A program made the translations under genes and the position numbers. From contig CAZAEW010000002.1 in the NCBI GenBank assembly GCA_964484065.1, positions 260,690 to 324,689 of the forward strand: a DNA stretch of 64,000 bases. The letters are read 5' to 3'. The notes beneath the pieces are model-generated. The model was not told where the DNA came from. It saw nothing but the letters and a program-made list of their open reading frames with translations, and did not search any database. The stretch comes from JAEVLT01 sp964484065 (GTDB taxonomy: Bacteria > Bacillota > Bacilli > Bacillales > Cytobacillaceae). Each line of letters opens with the position of its first letter. The first letter of the stretch is position 1. This document shows, piece by piece, positions 8,897-17,547 of the stretch.

Positions 8897-10375
8897 TTGG
8901 AAAAGGTAGATATTTTTAAAGATATTGCCGAAAGGACTGGCGGTGATATTTATTTAGGGGTAGTAGGTGCGGTTAGAACGGGAAAATCCACGTTTATAAA
9001 AAAGTTTATGGAATTAGTGGTGCTCCCCAATATTGATAACGATGCGGAAAGAAGCAGGACACAAGATGAACTTCCACAAAGTGCCGCAGGAAAAACAATC
9101 ATGACAACGGAGCCAAAATTTGTCCCTAATCAAGCAGCGACCATTCATGTCGATGATGGCTTAGATGTAAATATTCGTCTGGTGGATTGTGTTGGATACA
9201 CGGTTCCAGGTGCTAAAGGTTATGAGGATGAAAACGGGCCAAGAATGATTAATACACCTTGGTATGAAGAACCCATTCCATTCCATGAGGCAGCTGAAAT
9301 CGGCACTCGCAAGGTGATTCAGGAGCATTCAACCATAGGAGTGGTTATTACCACGGACGGGACAATCGGAGAGATCCCCCGAAGTAACTATCTTGAAGCA
9401 GAGGAAAGAGTAATCGAAGAACTCAAGGAAGTTGGAAAACCGTTTATCATGGTAGTAAACAGTGCCCAGCCGCATCATCCAAATACAGAGTCTCTTCGGG
9501 CAAGCCTTGCCGACAAATACGATATTCCCGTCATATCCATGAGCGTGGAGAGCATGCGAGAAAGCGACGTCCTAAACGTCATGCGGGAAGCGTTATTTGA
9601 ATTTCCGGTTTTGGAGGTAAATGTAAACCTGCCAAGCTGGGTAATGGTATTAAGAGAGAATCATTGGCTTCGTGAGAGCTATCAAGAAGCTGTAAAGGAA
9701 ACCGTTAAAGATATTAAAAGGTTAAGGGATGTAGACCGGGTTGTTCAGCAATTCAGTGAATTTGAATTTATTGAACAAGCAGGTCTCGCGGGCATTGAAA
9801 TGGGGCAGGGAGTTGCCGAAATTGATTTAACGGCACCGGATGAATTATACGATGAAATTTTAAAAGAAATTGTCGGAGTCGAAATCAGGGGAAAAGATCA
9901 TCTGTTGGAATTAATGCAGGATTTTGCCCACGCAAAAGCCGAATATGACCATATCTCAGATGCATTGAAAATGGTTAAACAAACCGGCTACGGTATTGCT
10001 TCACCATCGCTCGCTGACATGAGCCTGGAGGAGCCGGAGATCATCAGGCAGGGAGCACGCTTTGGTGTCCGTCTGCGGGCAGTTGCTCCGTCGATCCATA
10101 TGATTAAGGTGGATGTTGAATCGGAATTTGCACCAATTATCGGAACAGAAAAACAAAGTGAAGAGCTCGTTCGGTATTTAATGCAGGATTTTGAGGAAGA
10201 CCCTCTTTCAATCTGGAATTCTGATATATTTGGGCGCAGTTTAAGTTCCATTGTCCGGGAAGGGATTCAAGCCAAGCTTTCACTCATGCCGGAAAATGCG
10301 AGATATAAACTGAAAGAAACGCTTGAGCGGATTATAAATGAAGGATCCGGCGGATTAATTGCTATTATTCTATAA
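8897..10375 (+). CDS. spoIVA: Spore coat morphogenetic ATPase SpoIVA
   Basis: Mother-cell protein that polymerises on the forespore surface with ATP hydrolysis and forms the basement layer of the coat; it is also needed for cortex assembly. It has 492 residues, the same length as B. subtilis SpoIVA, and is nearly identical over long stretches. Walker A is GAVRTGKST at residues 24-32 and the Walker B-type segment is RLVDCVGY. The conserved C-terminus ends GSGGLIAIIL. The start is TTG with GGGAGGGG upstream. It is monocistronic, between a sigma-E-like promoter and a terminator. Confidence 0.99.
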   Translation: MEKVDIFKDIAERTGGDIYLGVVGAVRTGKSTFIKKFMELVVLPNIDNDAERSRTQDELPQSAAGKTIMTTEPKFVPNQAATIHVDDGLDVNIRLVDCVGYTVPGAKGYEDENGPRMINTPWYEEPIPFHEAAEIGTRKVIQEHSTIGVVITTDGTIGEIPRSNYLEAEERVIEELKEVGKPFIMVVNSAQPHHPNTESLRASLADKYDIPVISMSVESMRESDVLNVMREALFEFPVLEVNVNLPSWVMVLRENHWLRESYQEAVKETVKDIKRLRDVDRVVQQFSEFEFIEQAGLAGIEMGQGVAEIDLTAPDELYDEILKEIVGVEIRGKDHLLELMQDFAHAKAEYDHISDALKMVKQTGYGIASPSLADMSLEEPEIIRQGARFGVRLRAVAPSIHMIKVDVESEFAPIIGTEKQSEELVRYLMQDFEEDPLSIWNSDIFGRSLSSIVREGIQAKLSLMPENARYKLKETLERIINEGSGGLIAIIL

Positions 10376-10718
10376 TGTCTTAGACTCCAAAAAGGGGTCT
10401 TTTTTTATAGAAAATAGCGAATATATTACAAATCTGTTGCTATTTAAGAAAAGATTACCATTATTTCATGAAATTTTCTTGATATGCAGAATTGATTATG
10501 ATAATCTTTTTACAGAATTAACGTTATAGGTCGAAAACCTTTATATGATAAGGGTTTGAAGCATCCCTTAGTTGAATTTCCTTTTTTTGTATAAAAACCG
10601 ACAGATTGGAAACAAAACTGGACTATGACGTATAGAAACAAGAAAAATTGTTTAGAAATGTAGATAAGAATTTGTTTTCTACTAGGTATGATTATATCTT
10701 TGGGAGGAGGTGAATAGC
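10376..10718. other. Intergenic region spoIVA-hbs (about 340 bases)
   Basis: Holds the spoIVA terminator and the AT-rich hbs upstream region. Several promoter-like pieces occur (TTGATA at 10479 with GATAAT at 10500; TATGAT at 10687), but none has ideal spacing. No gene or stable leader structure was recognised. Confidence 0.5.
10381..10408 (+). terminator. Terminator after spoIVA
   Basis: AGACTCC pairs with GGGGTCT (one G-T pair), followed by seven T residues. Confidence 0.8.
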
Positions 10719-10991
10719 ATGAACAAGACAGAACTTATTAATGCAGTAGCAGAAGCAAGCGAGCTTTCTAAAAAAGACGCTACTAAAGCTGTTGATGCTG
10801 TTTTTGATTCAATCTTAGATGCTTTGAAAAATGGTGATAAAGTGCAATTAATCGGATTCGGAAACTTTGAAGTCCGTGAACGTGCTGCCCGTAAAGGACG
10901 AAATCCTCAAACTGGTGAGGAAATCGAAATTGGAGCAAGTAAGGTACCTGCATTTAAACCAGGCAAAGCGCTTAAAGATGCAGTAAAATAA
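10719..10991 (+). CDS. hbs: Nucleoid-associated DNA-binding protein HU (HBsu)
   Basis: Histone-like HU protein, which dimerises and bends DNA and compacts the nucleoid. The 90 residues contain the full HU fold: dimerisation helices in the first 40 residues, then GFGNFEVRERAARKGRNPQTG, the DNA-binding beta arm, and the ending FKPGKALKDAVK. GTG 10710 in frame lies within the GGAGGAGGTG ribosome binding site, so ATG 10719 (MNKTELINAV) is the real start. A terminator follows closely, so the gene is monocistronic. Confidence 0.98.
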   Translation: MNKTELINAVAEASELSKKDATKAVDAVFDSILDALKNGDKVQLIGFGNFEVRERAARKGRNPQTGEEIEIGASKVPAFKPGKALKDAVK

Positions 10992-11020
10992 TTACATAGC
11001 AACATGCTTTTTTTAGAAAG

Positions 11021-11050
11021 GGTCATGGACAAAATCCATGGCCTTTTTTT
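11021..11050 (+). terminator. Terminator after hbs
   Basis: GGTCATGG pairs with CCATGGCC (one G-T pair) around GACAAAAT, then seven T residues. Confidence 0.85.
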
Positions 11051-11112
11051 ATAAAAAGTGAAATCGGATCTTCTGTCATTCTGATAAAGTATCGTTAAAA
11101 AAGGCTTTGGTT

Positions 11113-11142
11113 TTGCCTGCTTTGAAATGGTTATGCTAAGAT
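11113..11142 (+). promoter_or_regulatory. Candidate sigma-A promoter of folE-mtrB
   Basis: TTGCCT (11113-11118), an 18-base spacer and TAAGAT (11137-11142) with an upstream TG (extended -10), 46 bases before the folE start. Confidence 0.5.
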
Positions 11143-11188
11143 GTATTTGACATTTAAAGCAGACTGATATTTTTTAGGAGGAAAGAGC

Positions 11189-11755
11189 ATGACAGAAGTC
11201 AACCGTACCCAAATTGAAGAAGCGGTGCGTTTAATATTAGAAGCCATTGGTGAAAACCCTGGAAGAGAAGGCTTGCTGGATACGCCGAAACGGGTTGCTA
11301 AAATGTATGAAGAGGTTTTCAGCGGTCTTAATGATGATCCAAAACAATATTTTGATACAATATTCAGCGAGGACCATGAGGAAATAGTCCTGGTTAAGGA
11401 TATTCCTTTCTTTTCAATGTGTGAGCATCACCTTGTACCTTTTTTTGGAAAAGCGCATGTAGCTTACCTGCCCCGCAATGGGCGCGTGACAGGGCTTAGT
11501 AAGTTAGCAAGGGCTGTTGAAGCAGTTGCAAAGCGCCCACAGCTTCAAGAAAGGATTACTTCAACGATTGCCGATGCTATCATGGAAAAATTGGAACCCC
11601 ATGGTGTGATGGTCGTTGTTGAGGCTGAACATATGTGCATGACGATGCGAGGGGTTAAAAAGCCTGGATCGAAGACTGTTACGACTGCTGCCAGGGGCGT
11701 CTATCAAGAAAATGGAGAAGCTCGTTCTGAAGTACTGACACTGATCAAAATGTAA
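11189..11755 (+). CDS. folE: GTP cyclohydrolase I (FolE/MtrA)
   Basis: Converts GTP to 7,8-dihydroneopterin triphosphate, the first step of folate synthesis. The protein has 188 residues. The zinc/active-site segment MCEHHLVPFFG and the later AEHMCMTMRGVKKPGS are both intact, giving the expected Cys/His zinc ligands. The ATG follows AGGAGGAAAG. The next gene, mtrB, starts about 40 bases after the stop and the pair forms the classical mtrAB operon. Confidence 0.98.
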   Translation: MTEVNRTQIEEAVRLILEAIGENPGREGLLDTPKRVAKMYEEVFSGLNDDPKQYFDTIFSEDHEEIVLVKDIPFFSMCEHHLVPFFGKAHVAYLPRNGRVTGLSKLARAVEAVAKRPQLQERITSTIADAIMEKLEPHGVMVVVEAEHMCMTMRGVKKPGSKTVTTAARGVYQENGEARSEVLTLIKM

Positions 11756-11797
11756 CAAGTGAAACAGAAATACCTTGAATACTTTGGAGTGAGAAAT

Positions 11798-12028
11798 GTG
11801 GAAAAAAAAGGGATACAAAATAATGATTATGTTGTTATTAAGGCAATAGATGATGGTGTTAGTGTGATTGGGTTAACAAGAGGCTCTGACACCAAATTTC
11901 ATCATTCCGAAAAACTCGATAAGGGCGAAGTGATGATCGCTCAATTTACGGAACATACATCGGCCATTAAAATAAGAGGGAAAGCAAAAATTTTCACTTC
12001 TTATGGCGAAGTGGAGAGCGAAAAATAA
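11798..12028 (+). CDS. mtrB: trp RNA-binding attenuation protein TRAP
   Basis: TRAP forms an 11-subunit ring that binds tryptophan and wraps GAG/UAG-repeat RNA, turning down trp transcription and translation. The frame contains IKAIDDGVSVIGLTRG, TKFHHSEKLDKGEVMIAQF and TEHTSAIKIRG, nearly the same as B. subtilis MtrB. Start choice matters: the frame opens at GTG 11759, but GTG 11798 has GGAGTGA seven bases upstream and gives 76 residues, matching the 75-residue family. No trp genes lie in this window, although TRAP's usual target operon is expected between aroH and hisC. Confidence 0.95.
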   Translation: MEKKGIQNNDYVVIKAIDDGVSVIGLTRGSDTKFHHSEKLDKGEVMIAQFTEHTSAIKIRGKAKIFTSYGEVESEK

Positions 12029-12119
12029 AATTTTTTTGTATCAAAAAAAGCAGATTTACCATACAAAATGGAATTTGTGAAATCTTTGGTCATTTGCGTT
12101 TATTTTTGATTTTTTGCTT

Positions 12120-12145
12120 TTGAGAAAATCTTTTTATGGTATAAT
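12120..12145 (+). promoter_or_regulatory. Extended -10 promoter of hepS-menG-hepT
   Basis: TGGTATAAT (12137-12145) is a perfect extended -10. A TTGAGA at 12120 is only 14 bases upstream, so the -35 contribution is unclear. Confidence 0.55.
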
Positions 12146-12220
12146 TGTGACTGCCTTGTTTTATTAGGGGAACACTATCAAAATAAAATTAATTTATTCG
12201 GGGAAGCAAGGGTGATAAGT

Positions 12221-13051
12221 TTGCAGGATATTCGCCAAATATTATCTGATATAAAAGGGCAGGTGGAACGAAAGGTTCTGCATCCATATTTGCTCAAATT
12301 CATACAAACACCATTTATTGATGAAGACAAGCTCCTTCTTTTTATTTCTTTAATGGAACAGCTCAAATTACCAGGCAGGAAGATGAATGACTATGCACTG
12401 GCAGCGATGCTGATTCAGATTGCCCTTGACACCCACGAGCATGTTACAACGGATCCAATTGAGACTGATAACAAATACGGAATGACAAATCGTCAATTAA
12501 CAGTCCTTGCAGGGGATTATTACAGCGGTTTGTACTATAAACTGCTTGCCGATATTGATGATATTGCAATGATTAAAGTATTAGCAAGTGGAATTAAAGA
12601 AGTAAATGAACACAAAATAAAGTACTATCAGAAGGAATTCGAGGGAATTGATACACTAATAGCCAGTGTTAAAATAATTGAAAGTTCATTGTTTGCAAAA
12701 CTTGCTGACTATTTTCAATTAAATGCCTGGATGGAGTTCATACCCGAATTCCTCTTAGTTAAAAGACTGAACAGTGAAAAAAAACAATTAATTCATGCCG
12801 GCACCACGCAATTTTTCGAAACCCTAAAAAATACAATATTCCCTAAACATGTTGGCAATTATCAGAATCTATCGATGGAACAACAACAATATTTACTGGT
12901 GATTTGTGACCGCTATATTGAATTCTCAATCAAGATGATTGAAACCGGAATGAAGAAACTGCCCCAAATCAATGATTATGCTGAGGAAAGAATCAACACG
13001 ATACTAAGCCAGCATCAGCCAACAGCAAAAACATTTGTGGAAGAAGGTTAA
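12221..13051 (+). CDS. hepS: Heptaprenyl diphosphate synthase component I
   Basis: Small regulatory subunit of the heterodimeric heptaprenyl diphosphate synthase that makes the C35 side chain of menaquinone-7. It is recognised by family segments such as IDEDKLLLFISL, ALDTHEHVTTD and RQLTVLAGDYYSGLYYKLL. The subunit lacks the DDxxD catalytic motifs, as expected. TTG 12221 (MQDIRQ) matches the family N-terminus and has AAGGGTGAT upstream; GTG 12212 in frame would lie within that site. It has 276 residues. It is first of a three-gene set with menG and hepT. Confidence 0.93.
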   Translation: MQDIRQILSDIKGQVERKVLHPYLLKFIQTPFIDEDKLLLFISLMEQLKLPGRKMNDYALAAMLIQIALDTHEHVTTDPIETDNKYGMTNRQLTVLAGDYYSGLYYKLLADIDDIAMIKVLASGIKEVNEHKIKYYQKEFEGIDTLIASVKIIESSLFAKLADYFQLNAWMEFIPEFLLVKRLNSEKKQLIHAGTTQFFETLKNTIFPKHVGNYQNLSMEQQQYLLVICDRYIEFSIKMIETGMKKLPQINDYAEERINTILSQHQPTAKTFVEEG

Positions 13052-13056
13052 GATGA

Positions 13057-13758
13057 ATGCATGAGTCGAAAGAAGAACGTGTCCACCATGTATTTGAAAA
13101 AATATATAAGAACTACGACAAGATGAATTCTGTTATCAGTTTTCAGCAGCACGTAAAATGGCGCAATGATACCATGAAAAGAATGGCTGTCCAGCCTGGG
13201 GAAAAAGCGCTTGATGTATGCTGCGGAACGGCAGATTGGACGATTGCATTAGCTGAAGCGGTTGGACCAAACGGGGAAGTAACCGGATTGGATTTTAGTC
13301 AAAATATGCTTAAAATCGGCCAGGAAAAGGTAAATAAATTAAATTTGAAGCAAGTGACGTTGATTCACGGCAATGCGATGGAACTTCCTTTTCCAGATGC
13401 TAGTTTTGATTACGTGACAATTGGTTTTGGGCTGAGGAATGTACCGGATTATATGCAGGTTCTAAAAGAGATCTACAGGGTATTAAAGCCGGGCGGAATT
13501 GCTGTTTGTCTTGAAACTTCGCAGCCGACGATGTTTGGCTTTAAGCAGCTATATTACTTTTATTTTCGTTTTATTATGCCGTTATTTGGAAAACTTTTTG
13601 CTAAAAGCTACAAGGAATATTCATGGCTGCAAGAGTCTGCACGCAATTTTCCCGGTGCAAAAGAATTGGCAAAAATGTTTGAAAAAGCAGGCTTTAAAAA
13701 TGTATTTTACAAACTCTATAATGCCGGTGTAGCAGCTGTTCATATCGGCCATAAATAA
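13057..13758 (+). CDS. menG: Demethylmenaquinone methyltransferase
   Basis: Transfers a methyl group from S-adenosylmethionine to demethylmenaquinone, the last step of menaquinone synthesis. UbiE/MenG features are all present: VFEKIYKNYDKMN near the start, the SAM-binding LDVCCGTADWT, and the family signature GFGLRNVPDY. The 233-residue length matches B. subtilis MenG. It starts five bases after hepS with AAGG upstream. It sits between the two prenyl synthase subunits, consistent with the menaquinone pathway. Confidence 0.97.
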   Translation: MHESKEERVHHVFEKIYKNYDKMNSVISFQQHVKWRNDTMKRMAVQPGEKALDVCCGTADWTIALAEAVGPNGEVTGLDFSQNMLKIGQEKVNKLNLKQVTLIHGNAMELPFPDASFDYVTIGFGLRNVPDYMQVLKEIYRVLKPGGIAVCLETSQPTMFGFKQLYYFYFRFIMPLFGKLFAKSYKEYSWLQESARNFPGAKELAKMFEKAGFKNVFYKLYNAGVAAVHIGHK

Positions 13759-13805
13759 AAAGATAAATGAGTGTAGACAGGATGAAAAAGTCGGGTGAAT
13801 ACAAA

Positions 13806-14768
13806 ATGAAATTAAAAATGATGTATTCATTTTTGAATTCAGATATTGATATTATTGAGAAAATGCTTGAAGACACGATACAGGCTGATTCTCTTCTTTT
13901 GAGACAAGCTTCGTTGCATACATTGCAAGCCGGCGGAAAAAGAATTCGTCCTGTTTTTGTTTTGCTTGCGGGGAAATTTGGAACCTATGATATCCAGCTC
14001 CTAAAACATGTAGCGGTGGCTCTTGAATTGATTCACATGGCTTCATTGGTTCATGATGATGTCATTGATGACGCTGAGCTTAGACGAGGGAAACCAACGA
14101 TTAAAACAAAATGGGGCAATAAAGTTGCGATGTATACCGGTGACTATATTCTTGCTTTGTCATTGGAAATTATTACAAGCATCAAACAGCCGGAGGTTCA
14201 CAAAATCCTTGCAAATACAATTGTCGAGGTATGTATCGGGGAAATTGAGCAAATCAAAGACAAATACTGCTTTAACCAAAATTTTAGAAATTATTTGCGT
14301 AGAATCAAAAGAAAAACGGCTCTTTTGATTGCAACAAGCTGCCAATTAGGGGCAATTGCCGCAGGTGCAAGTGAATCGGTCCATAAACAATTATTCCGCT
14401 TTGGTTACTATGTAGGAATGTCTTATCAAATTATTGATGACATTTTGGACTTCACTTCCGATGAAAAAACACTTGGCAAGCCTGCCGGCGGCGATTTGCT
14501 GCAAGGAAATATTACAGCACCTGTACTATTTGCAATGGAAAATGAGGATATCCGCAAAGAAATTGAAAAGGTTAACGAAAATATGACTCCATTGCAAATT
14601 AGTAAAATTATTTCGATTATAAAACAATCTGGCGCAATTGAAAGATCCATGGAACTTAGCAATCTGTATTTGGATAAGGCGCTGCAAATTGTAGAGGGAT
14701 TACCGCAAAATTCGGTAAAAAAGACATTGCGGGATATTGCAAAATTTATCGGCAAACGAAAATTTTAA
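13806..14768 (+). CDS. hepT: Heptaprenyl diphosphate synthase component II
   Basis: Catalytic subunit of heptaprenyl diphosphate synthase, working with HepS to extend farnesyl diphosphate to C35 for menaquinone. Both aspartate-rich motifs are visible: HDDVIDDAELRRG (first) and YQIIDDILDF (second), with GGKRIRP at the front. ATG 13806 (MKLKMMYSFL) gives 320 residues, as in Geobacillus HepT, and has GGGTGA upstream; ATG 13767 would add 13 residues without a good ribosome binding site. The C-terminus is the usual IGKRKF. Confidence 0.96.
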   Translation: MKLKMMYSFLNSDIDIIEKMLEDTIQADSLLLRQASLHTLQAGGKRIRPVFVLLAGKFGTYDIQLLKHVAVALELIHMASLVHDDVIDDAELRRGKPTIKTKWGNKVAMYTGDYILALSLEIITSIKQPEVHKILANTIVEVCIGEIEQIKDKYCFNQNFRNYLRRIKRKTALLIATSCQLGAIAAGASESVHKQLFRFGYYVGMSYQIIDDILDFTSDEKTLGKPAGGDLLQGNITAPVLFAMENEDIRKEIEKVNENMTPLQISKIISIIKQSGAIERSMELSNLYLDKALQIVEGLPQNSVKKTLRDIAKFIGKRKF

Positions 14769-14789
14769 TAATCCGAAAATCCTGCGGTG

Positions 14790-14818
14790 TTGCGAAATCT
14801 TCAAAACAATGATACTAT
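14790..14818 (+). promoter_or_regulatory. Candidate sigma-A promoter of ndk
   Basis: TTGCGA (14790-14795), a 17-base spacer and TACTAT (14813-14818), 60 bases before the ndk start. Confidence 0.45.
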
Positions 14819-14877
14819 TTTCGTGGATTGGTCATTATTGACAATCCTTATACATAAAGGTGCAGGAGTGATTTTTC

Positions 14878-15324
14878 ATGGAAAAAACATTTTTAATGGT
14901 AAAACCAGATGGTGTCCAAAGGAATTTAATCGGTGAAATCGTTTCCCGATTTGAAAAAAAAGGGTTCCAATTAGTAGCTGCAAAGTTAATGTCCATTCCG
15001 ACAGAACTAGCCCAGGAACATTACGGGGAACATAAGGAACGTCCTTTTTTCGGTGAACTGGTTGATTTTATTACATCCGGACCGGTATTTGCCATGGTTT
15101 GGCAAGGAGAAAATGTCATTGCAACTGCAAGACAAATGATGGGGGCAACCAATCCTAAGGATGCGGCTCCAGGAACAATCCGCGGTGATTTTGGCGTAAC
15201 AGTCGGGAAAAATGTCATTCATGGTTCTGACTCTGCGGAGAGCGCAGCACGTGAAATTGGGCTCTTTTTCAATGAAGCTGGAACAATCGAATATAAAAAG
15301 TTAATTAACGAGTGGGTTTATTAA
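14878..15324 (+). CDS. ndk: Nucleoside diphosphate kinase
   Basis: Transfers the gamma phosphate between nucleoside triphosphates and diphosphates through a phosphohistidine, balancing NTP pools. The 148 residues begin EKTFLMVKPDGVQRN. The active-site motif NVIHGSDSAESA contains the catalytic histidine at about residue 115. The ATG follows GCAGGAGTG. The gene has its own promoter candidate and terminator, between hepT and cheR as in B. subtilis. Confidence 0.98.
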   Translation: MEKTFLMVKPDGVQRNLIGEIVSRFEKKGFQLVAAKLMSIPTELAQEHYGEHKERPFFGELVDFITSGPVFAMVWQGENVIATARQMMGATNPKDAAPGTIRGDFGVTVGKNVIHGSDSAESAAREIGLFFNEAGTIEYKKLINEWVY

Positions 15325-15336
15325 CAGGAAGAAAGG

Positions 15337-15367
15337 GCACTTGTATTTACCATACGAGTGCTTTTTT
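15337..15367 (+). terminator. Terminator after ndk
   Basis: GCACTTGTAT pairs with ATACGAGTGC (one G-T pair) around TTACC, then six T residues. Confidence 0.9.
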
Positions 15368-15424
15368 GCACACGCTTTCAGATTCAGATAAAAATAGAAT
15401 CGTGAAGAGCAGGGGGATACGAAA

Positions 15425-16198
15425 ATGTCTCTGGATTATCAGCAGTTTATCCAAAAAATAAAAATGAAGACTGGTATTGATCTTTCCCTTTATAAAGAAG
15501 CTCAAATGAAGCGCCGTCTCACCTCCTTGTATGAAAAAAAGGGGTATTTATCTTTTCAAGAATTTTTTAACGAGATGAATCATAATCAACAGCTTCTAAA
15601 TGAATTTCTTGATCGGATGACGATCAATGTTTCAGAGTTTTATCGCAATTATAAACGATGGGAAGTATTGGAGAAAAAAATATTGCCGAAAATTCTTCAC
15701 GAGAACAGCCGGCCAAAAATATGGAGTGCCGCTTGTTCAACAGGGGAAGAAGCATATACCATTGCGATGATTATGGCTGGACACACCCATCTTTCGGATT
15801 TCCAAGTCTTAGCAACCGACATTGACGAGAATGCTCTTCGTATTGCCAAAACAGGTGTATACCTTGAAAAATCGTTAAATGAAGTCCCTGAGAATATAAA
15901 GAGAAAGTATTTTAAAAACAACGGAAACACTTATTTTGTTTCTGATGAAATAAAAAAAACAGTTTCGTTTAAAAAACATAATCTTTTGGCCGATCCATTT
16001 GGCGGCCCCTTTGACTTAATTGTTTGCAGAAACGTACTGATCTACTTTACTGAAGAGGCAAAGCATTTGCTGTATAAAAAATTTAGTTCCTCATTGAGAA
16101 AGAATGGGATTCTTTTTGTTGGGAGTACAGAACAGATTTTTAATCCAAGCCTCTATCAGCTGGAAACGGAAGATACTTTTTTTTATCGGAAACTGTAA
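15425..16198 (+). CDS. cheR: Chemotaxis protein methyltransferase CheR
   Basis: Methylates glutamates on chemoreceptors using S-adenosylmethionine, which sets adaptation in chemotaxis. The 257 residues contain an N-terminal helical CheR domain (KRRLTSLYEKKGY) and a C-terminal SAM-binding domain with WSAACSTGEEAYTIAM, ATDIDENAL and the CRNVLIYF signature. The start ATG follows AGGGGGAT. It stands alone between two terminators, consistent with B. subtilis where cheR lies before the aro genes. Its presence implies a motile, chemotactic organism. Confidence 0.97.
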   Translation: MSLDYQQFIQKIKMKTGIDLSLYKEAQMKRRLTSLYEKKGYLSFQEFFNEMNHNQQLLNEFLDRMTINVSEFYRNYKRWEVLEKKILPKILHENSRPKIWSAACSTGEEAYTIAMIMAGHTHLSDFQVLATDIDENALRIAKTGVYLEKSLNEVPENIKRKYFKNNGNTYFVSDEIKKTVSFKKHNLLADPFGGPFDLIVCRNVLIYFTEEAKHLLYKKFSSSLRKNGILFVGSTEQIFNPSLYQLETEDTFFYRKL

Positions 16199-16205
16199 AA
16201 AAACA

Positions 16206-16228
16206 AAGGGCCTATTCGGCTCTTTTTT
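16206..16228 (+). terminator. Terminator after cheR
   Basis: AAGGGCC pairs with GGCTCTT (one G-T pair) around TATTC, followed by a T run. Confidence 0.75.
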
Positions 16229-16313
16229 AGCGAATGCTGCCATGTTTTGAATAACAGTATCCGTCAAAAGTTGACATAAAATTATAATTTTTTAAATTAT
16301 TTTACTATGTTTC

Positions 16314-16342
16314 TTGATGTTCATATGTTATATTGATACAAA
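16314..16342 (+). promoter_or_regulatory. Candidate promoter of the aro supraoperon
   Basis: TTGATG (16314-16319), a 17-base spacer and TACAAA (16337-16342). A perfect TTGACA also occurs at 16271 but has only a weak -10 partner (AATTAT, 18-base spacer). Confidence 0.4.
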
Positions 16343-16374
16343 ATATCCTTTAATGAGTTGAAGGGGGAAAGAGT

Positions 16375-17547
16375 ATGAGATATTTAACAGCGGGAGAATC
16401 TCATGGACCGCAGCTGACTACTATTTTAGAAGGTTTACCTGCTGGCATGCCGATCGAAGCTAGTGATATTAACATAGATTTGGCAAGAAGGCAAATGGGT
16501 TATGGCCGTGGAAGAAGAATGCAAATTGAAAAGGATACAGTTGAAATTTTATCTGGAGTTCGGCATGGCCAAACACTTGGCTCTCCCATTTGCTTAGTAG
16601 TTGAAAATAATGATTGGAAACACTGGACAACGATTATGGGTGCCGATCCATTAACCGAGATTGAAGAAGATCAAATGAAGCGAAAAATAACCAGACCGCG
16701 TCCGGGACATGCAGATTTAAACGGAGCCATTAAATACGGCCATCGTGATATGAGAAATGTTTTGGAACGTTCATCAGCACGTGAAACAACTGTCAGGGTA
16801 GCGGCGGGAGCTGTCGCCAAAAAATTATTGTCCCTTGTTGGGATTCAGATTGTTTCCCATGTTGTGGAAATTGGCGGAGTAAAAGCATCTCCTGACCAGG
16901 CTTTGTCTTTTGAAGAACTAAAGGAACGGACAGAAAATTCACCTGTCCGCTGTGCAGACCCATCTGCTGAAGCAAAAATGATGAAGGCTATAGATGATGC
17001 GAAAGATAATGGGGATTCCATCGGCGGGATTGTTGAAGTAATTGCAACTGGAATGCCTGTCGGTGTTGGAAGCTATGTACATTACGATCGTAAACTGGAT
17101 GCAAAGATTGCTGCTGCGGTGGTAAGTATTAATGCTTTTAAGGGTGTAGAATTTGGTATCGGATTTGAAGCAGCAAGCAGACCGGGCAGTGAAGTTCACG
17201 ATGAAATTACTTGGGAGCAGGGAAAAGGTTACTCTCGCAAAACAAACCGTCTGGGTGGTTTTGAAGGGGGAATGACAACGGGTATGCCGATTGTTGTAAG
17301 AGGAGTAATGAAACCAATTCCGACCCTATATAAGCCCCTACAGAGTGTTGATATTGAATCGAAGGAACCATTTTCGGCCAGTATTGAAAGATCGGACAGC
17401 TGTGCCGTTCCAGCAGCTGCTGTAGTTGCTGAAGCAGTTGTCGCATGGGAATTAGCTGCTGCATTGGTAGAGCAGTTTAATAGTGACCACTTCCCAACCT
17501 TGCTTGAGGAAATTAATCGGCATAGAGCGGCTGCGAGGGATTTTTAA
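16375..17547 (+). CDS. aroC: Chorismate synthase
   Basis: Converts 5-enolpyruvylshikimate-3-phosphate to chorismate with reduced FMN, the last shikimate step (called AroF in B. subtilis). The 390 residues show the family signatures GESHGPQLT near the start, GRGRRMQIE, RPGHADLNGAIKYGHRDMRNVLERSSARET and RAGG-type RLGGFEGGMTTG. The ATG follows GAAGGGGGAAAG. The stop overlaps the aroB start (TAATG), giving tight coupling. First gene of the aromatic supraoperon. Confidence 0.98.
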   Translation: MRYLTAGESHGPQLTTILEGLPAGMPIEASDINIDLARRQMGYGRGRRMQIEKDTVEILSGVRHGQTLGSPICLVVENNDWKHWTTIMGADPLTEIEEDQMKRKITRPRPGHADLNGAIKYGHRDMRNVLERSSARETTVRVAAGAVAKKLLSLVGIQIVSHVVEIGGVKASPDQALSFEELKERTENSPVRCADPSAEAKMMKAIDDAKDNGDSIGGIVEVIATGMPVGVGSYVHYDRKLDAKIAAAVVSINAFKGVEFGIGFEAASRPGSEVHDEITWEQGKGYSRKTNRLGGFEGGMTTGMPIVVRGVMKPIPTLYKPLQSVDIESKEPFSASIERSDSCAVPAAAVVAEAVVAWELAAALVEQFNSDHFPTLLEEINRHRAAARDF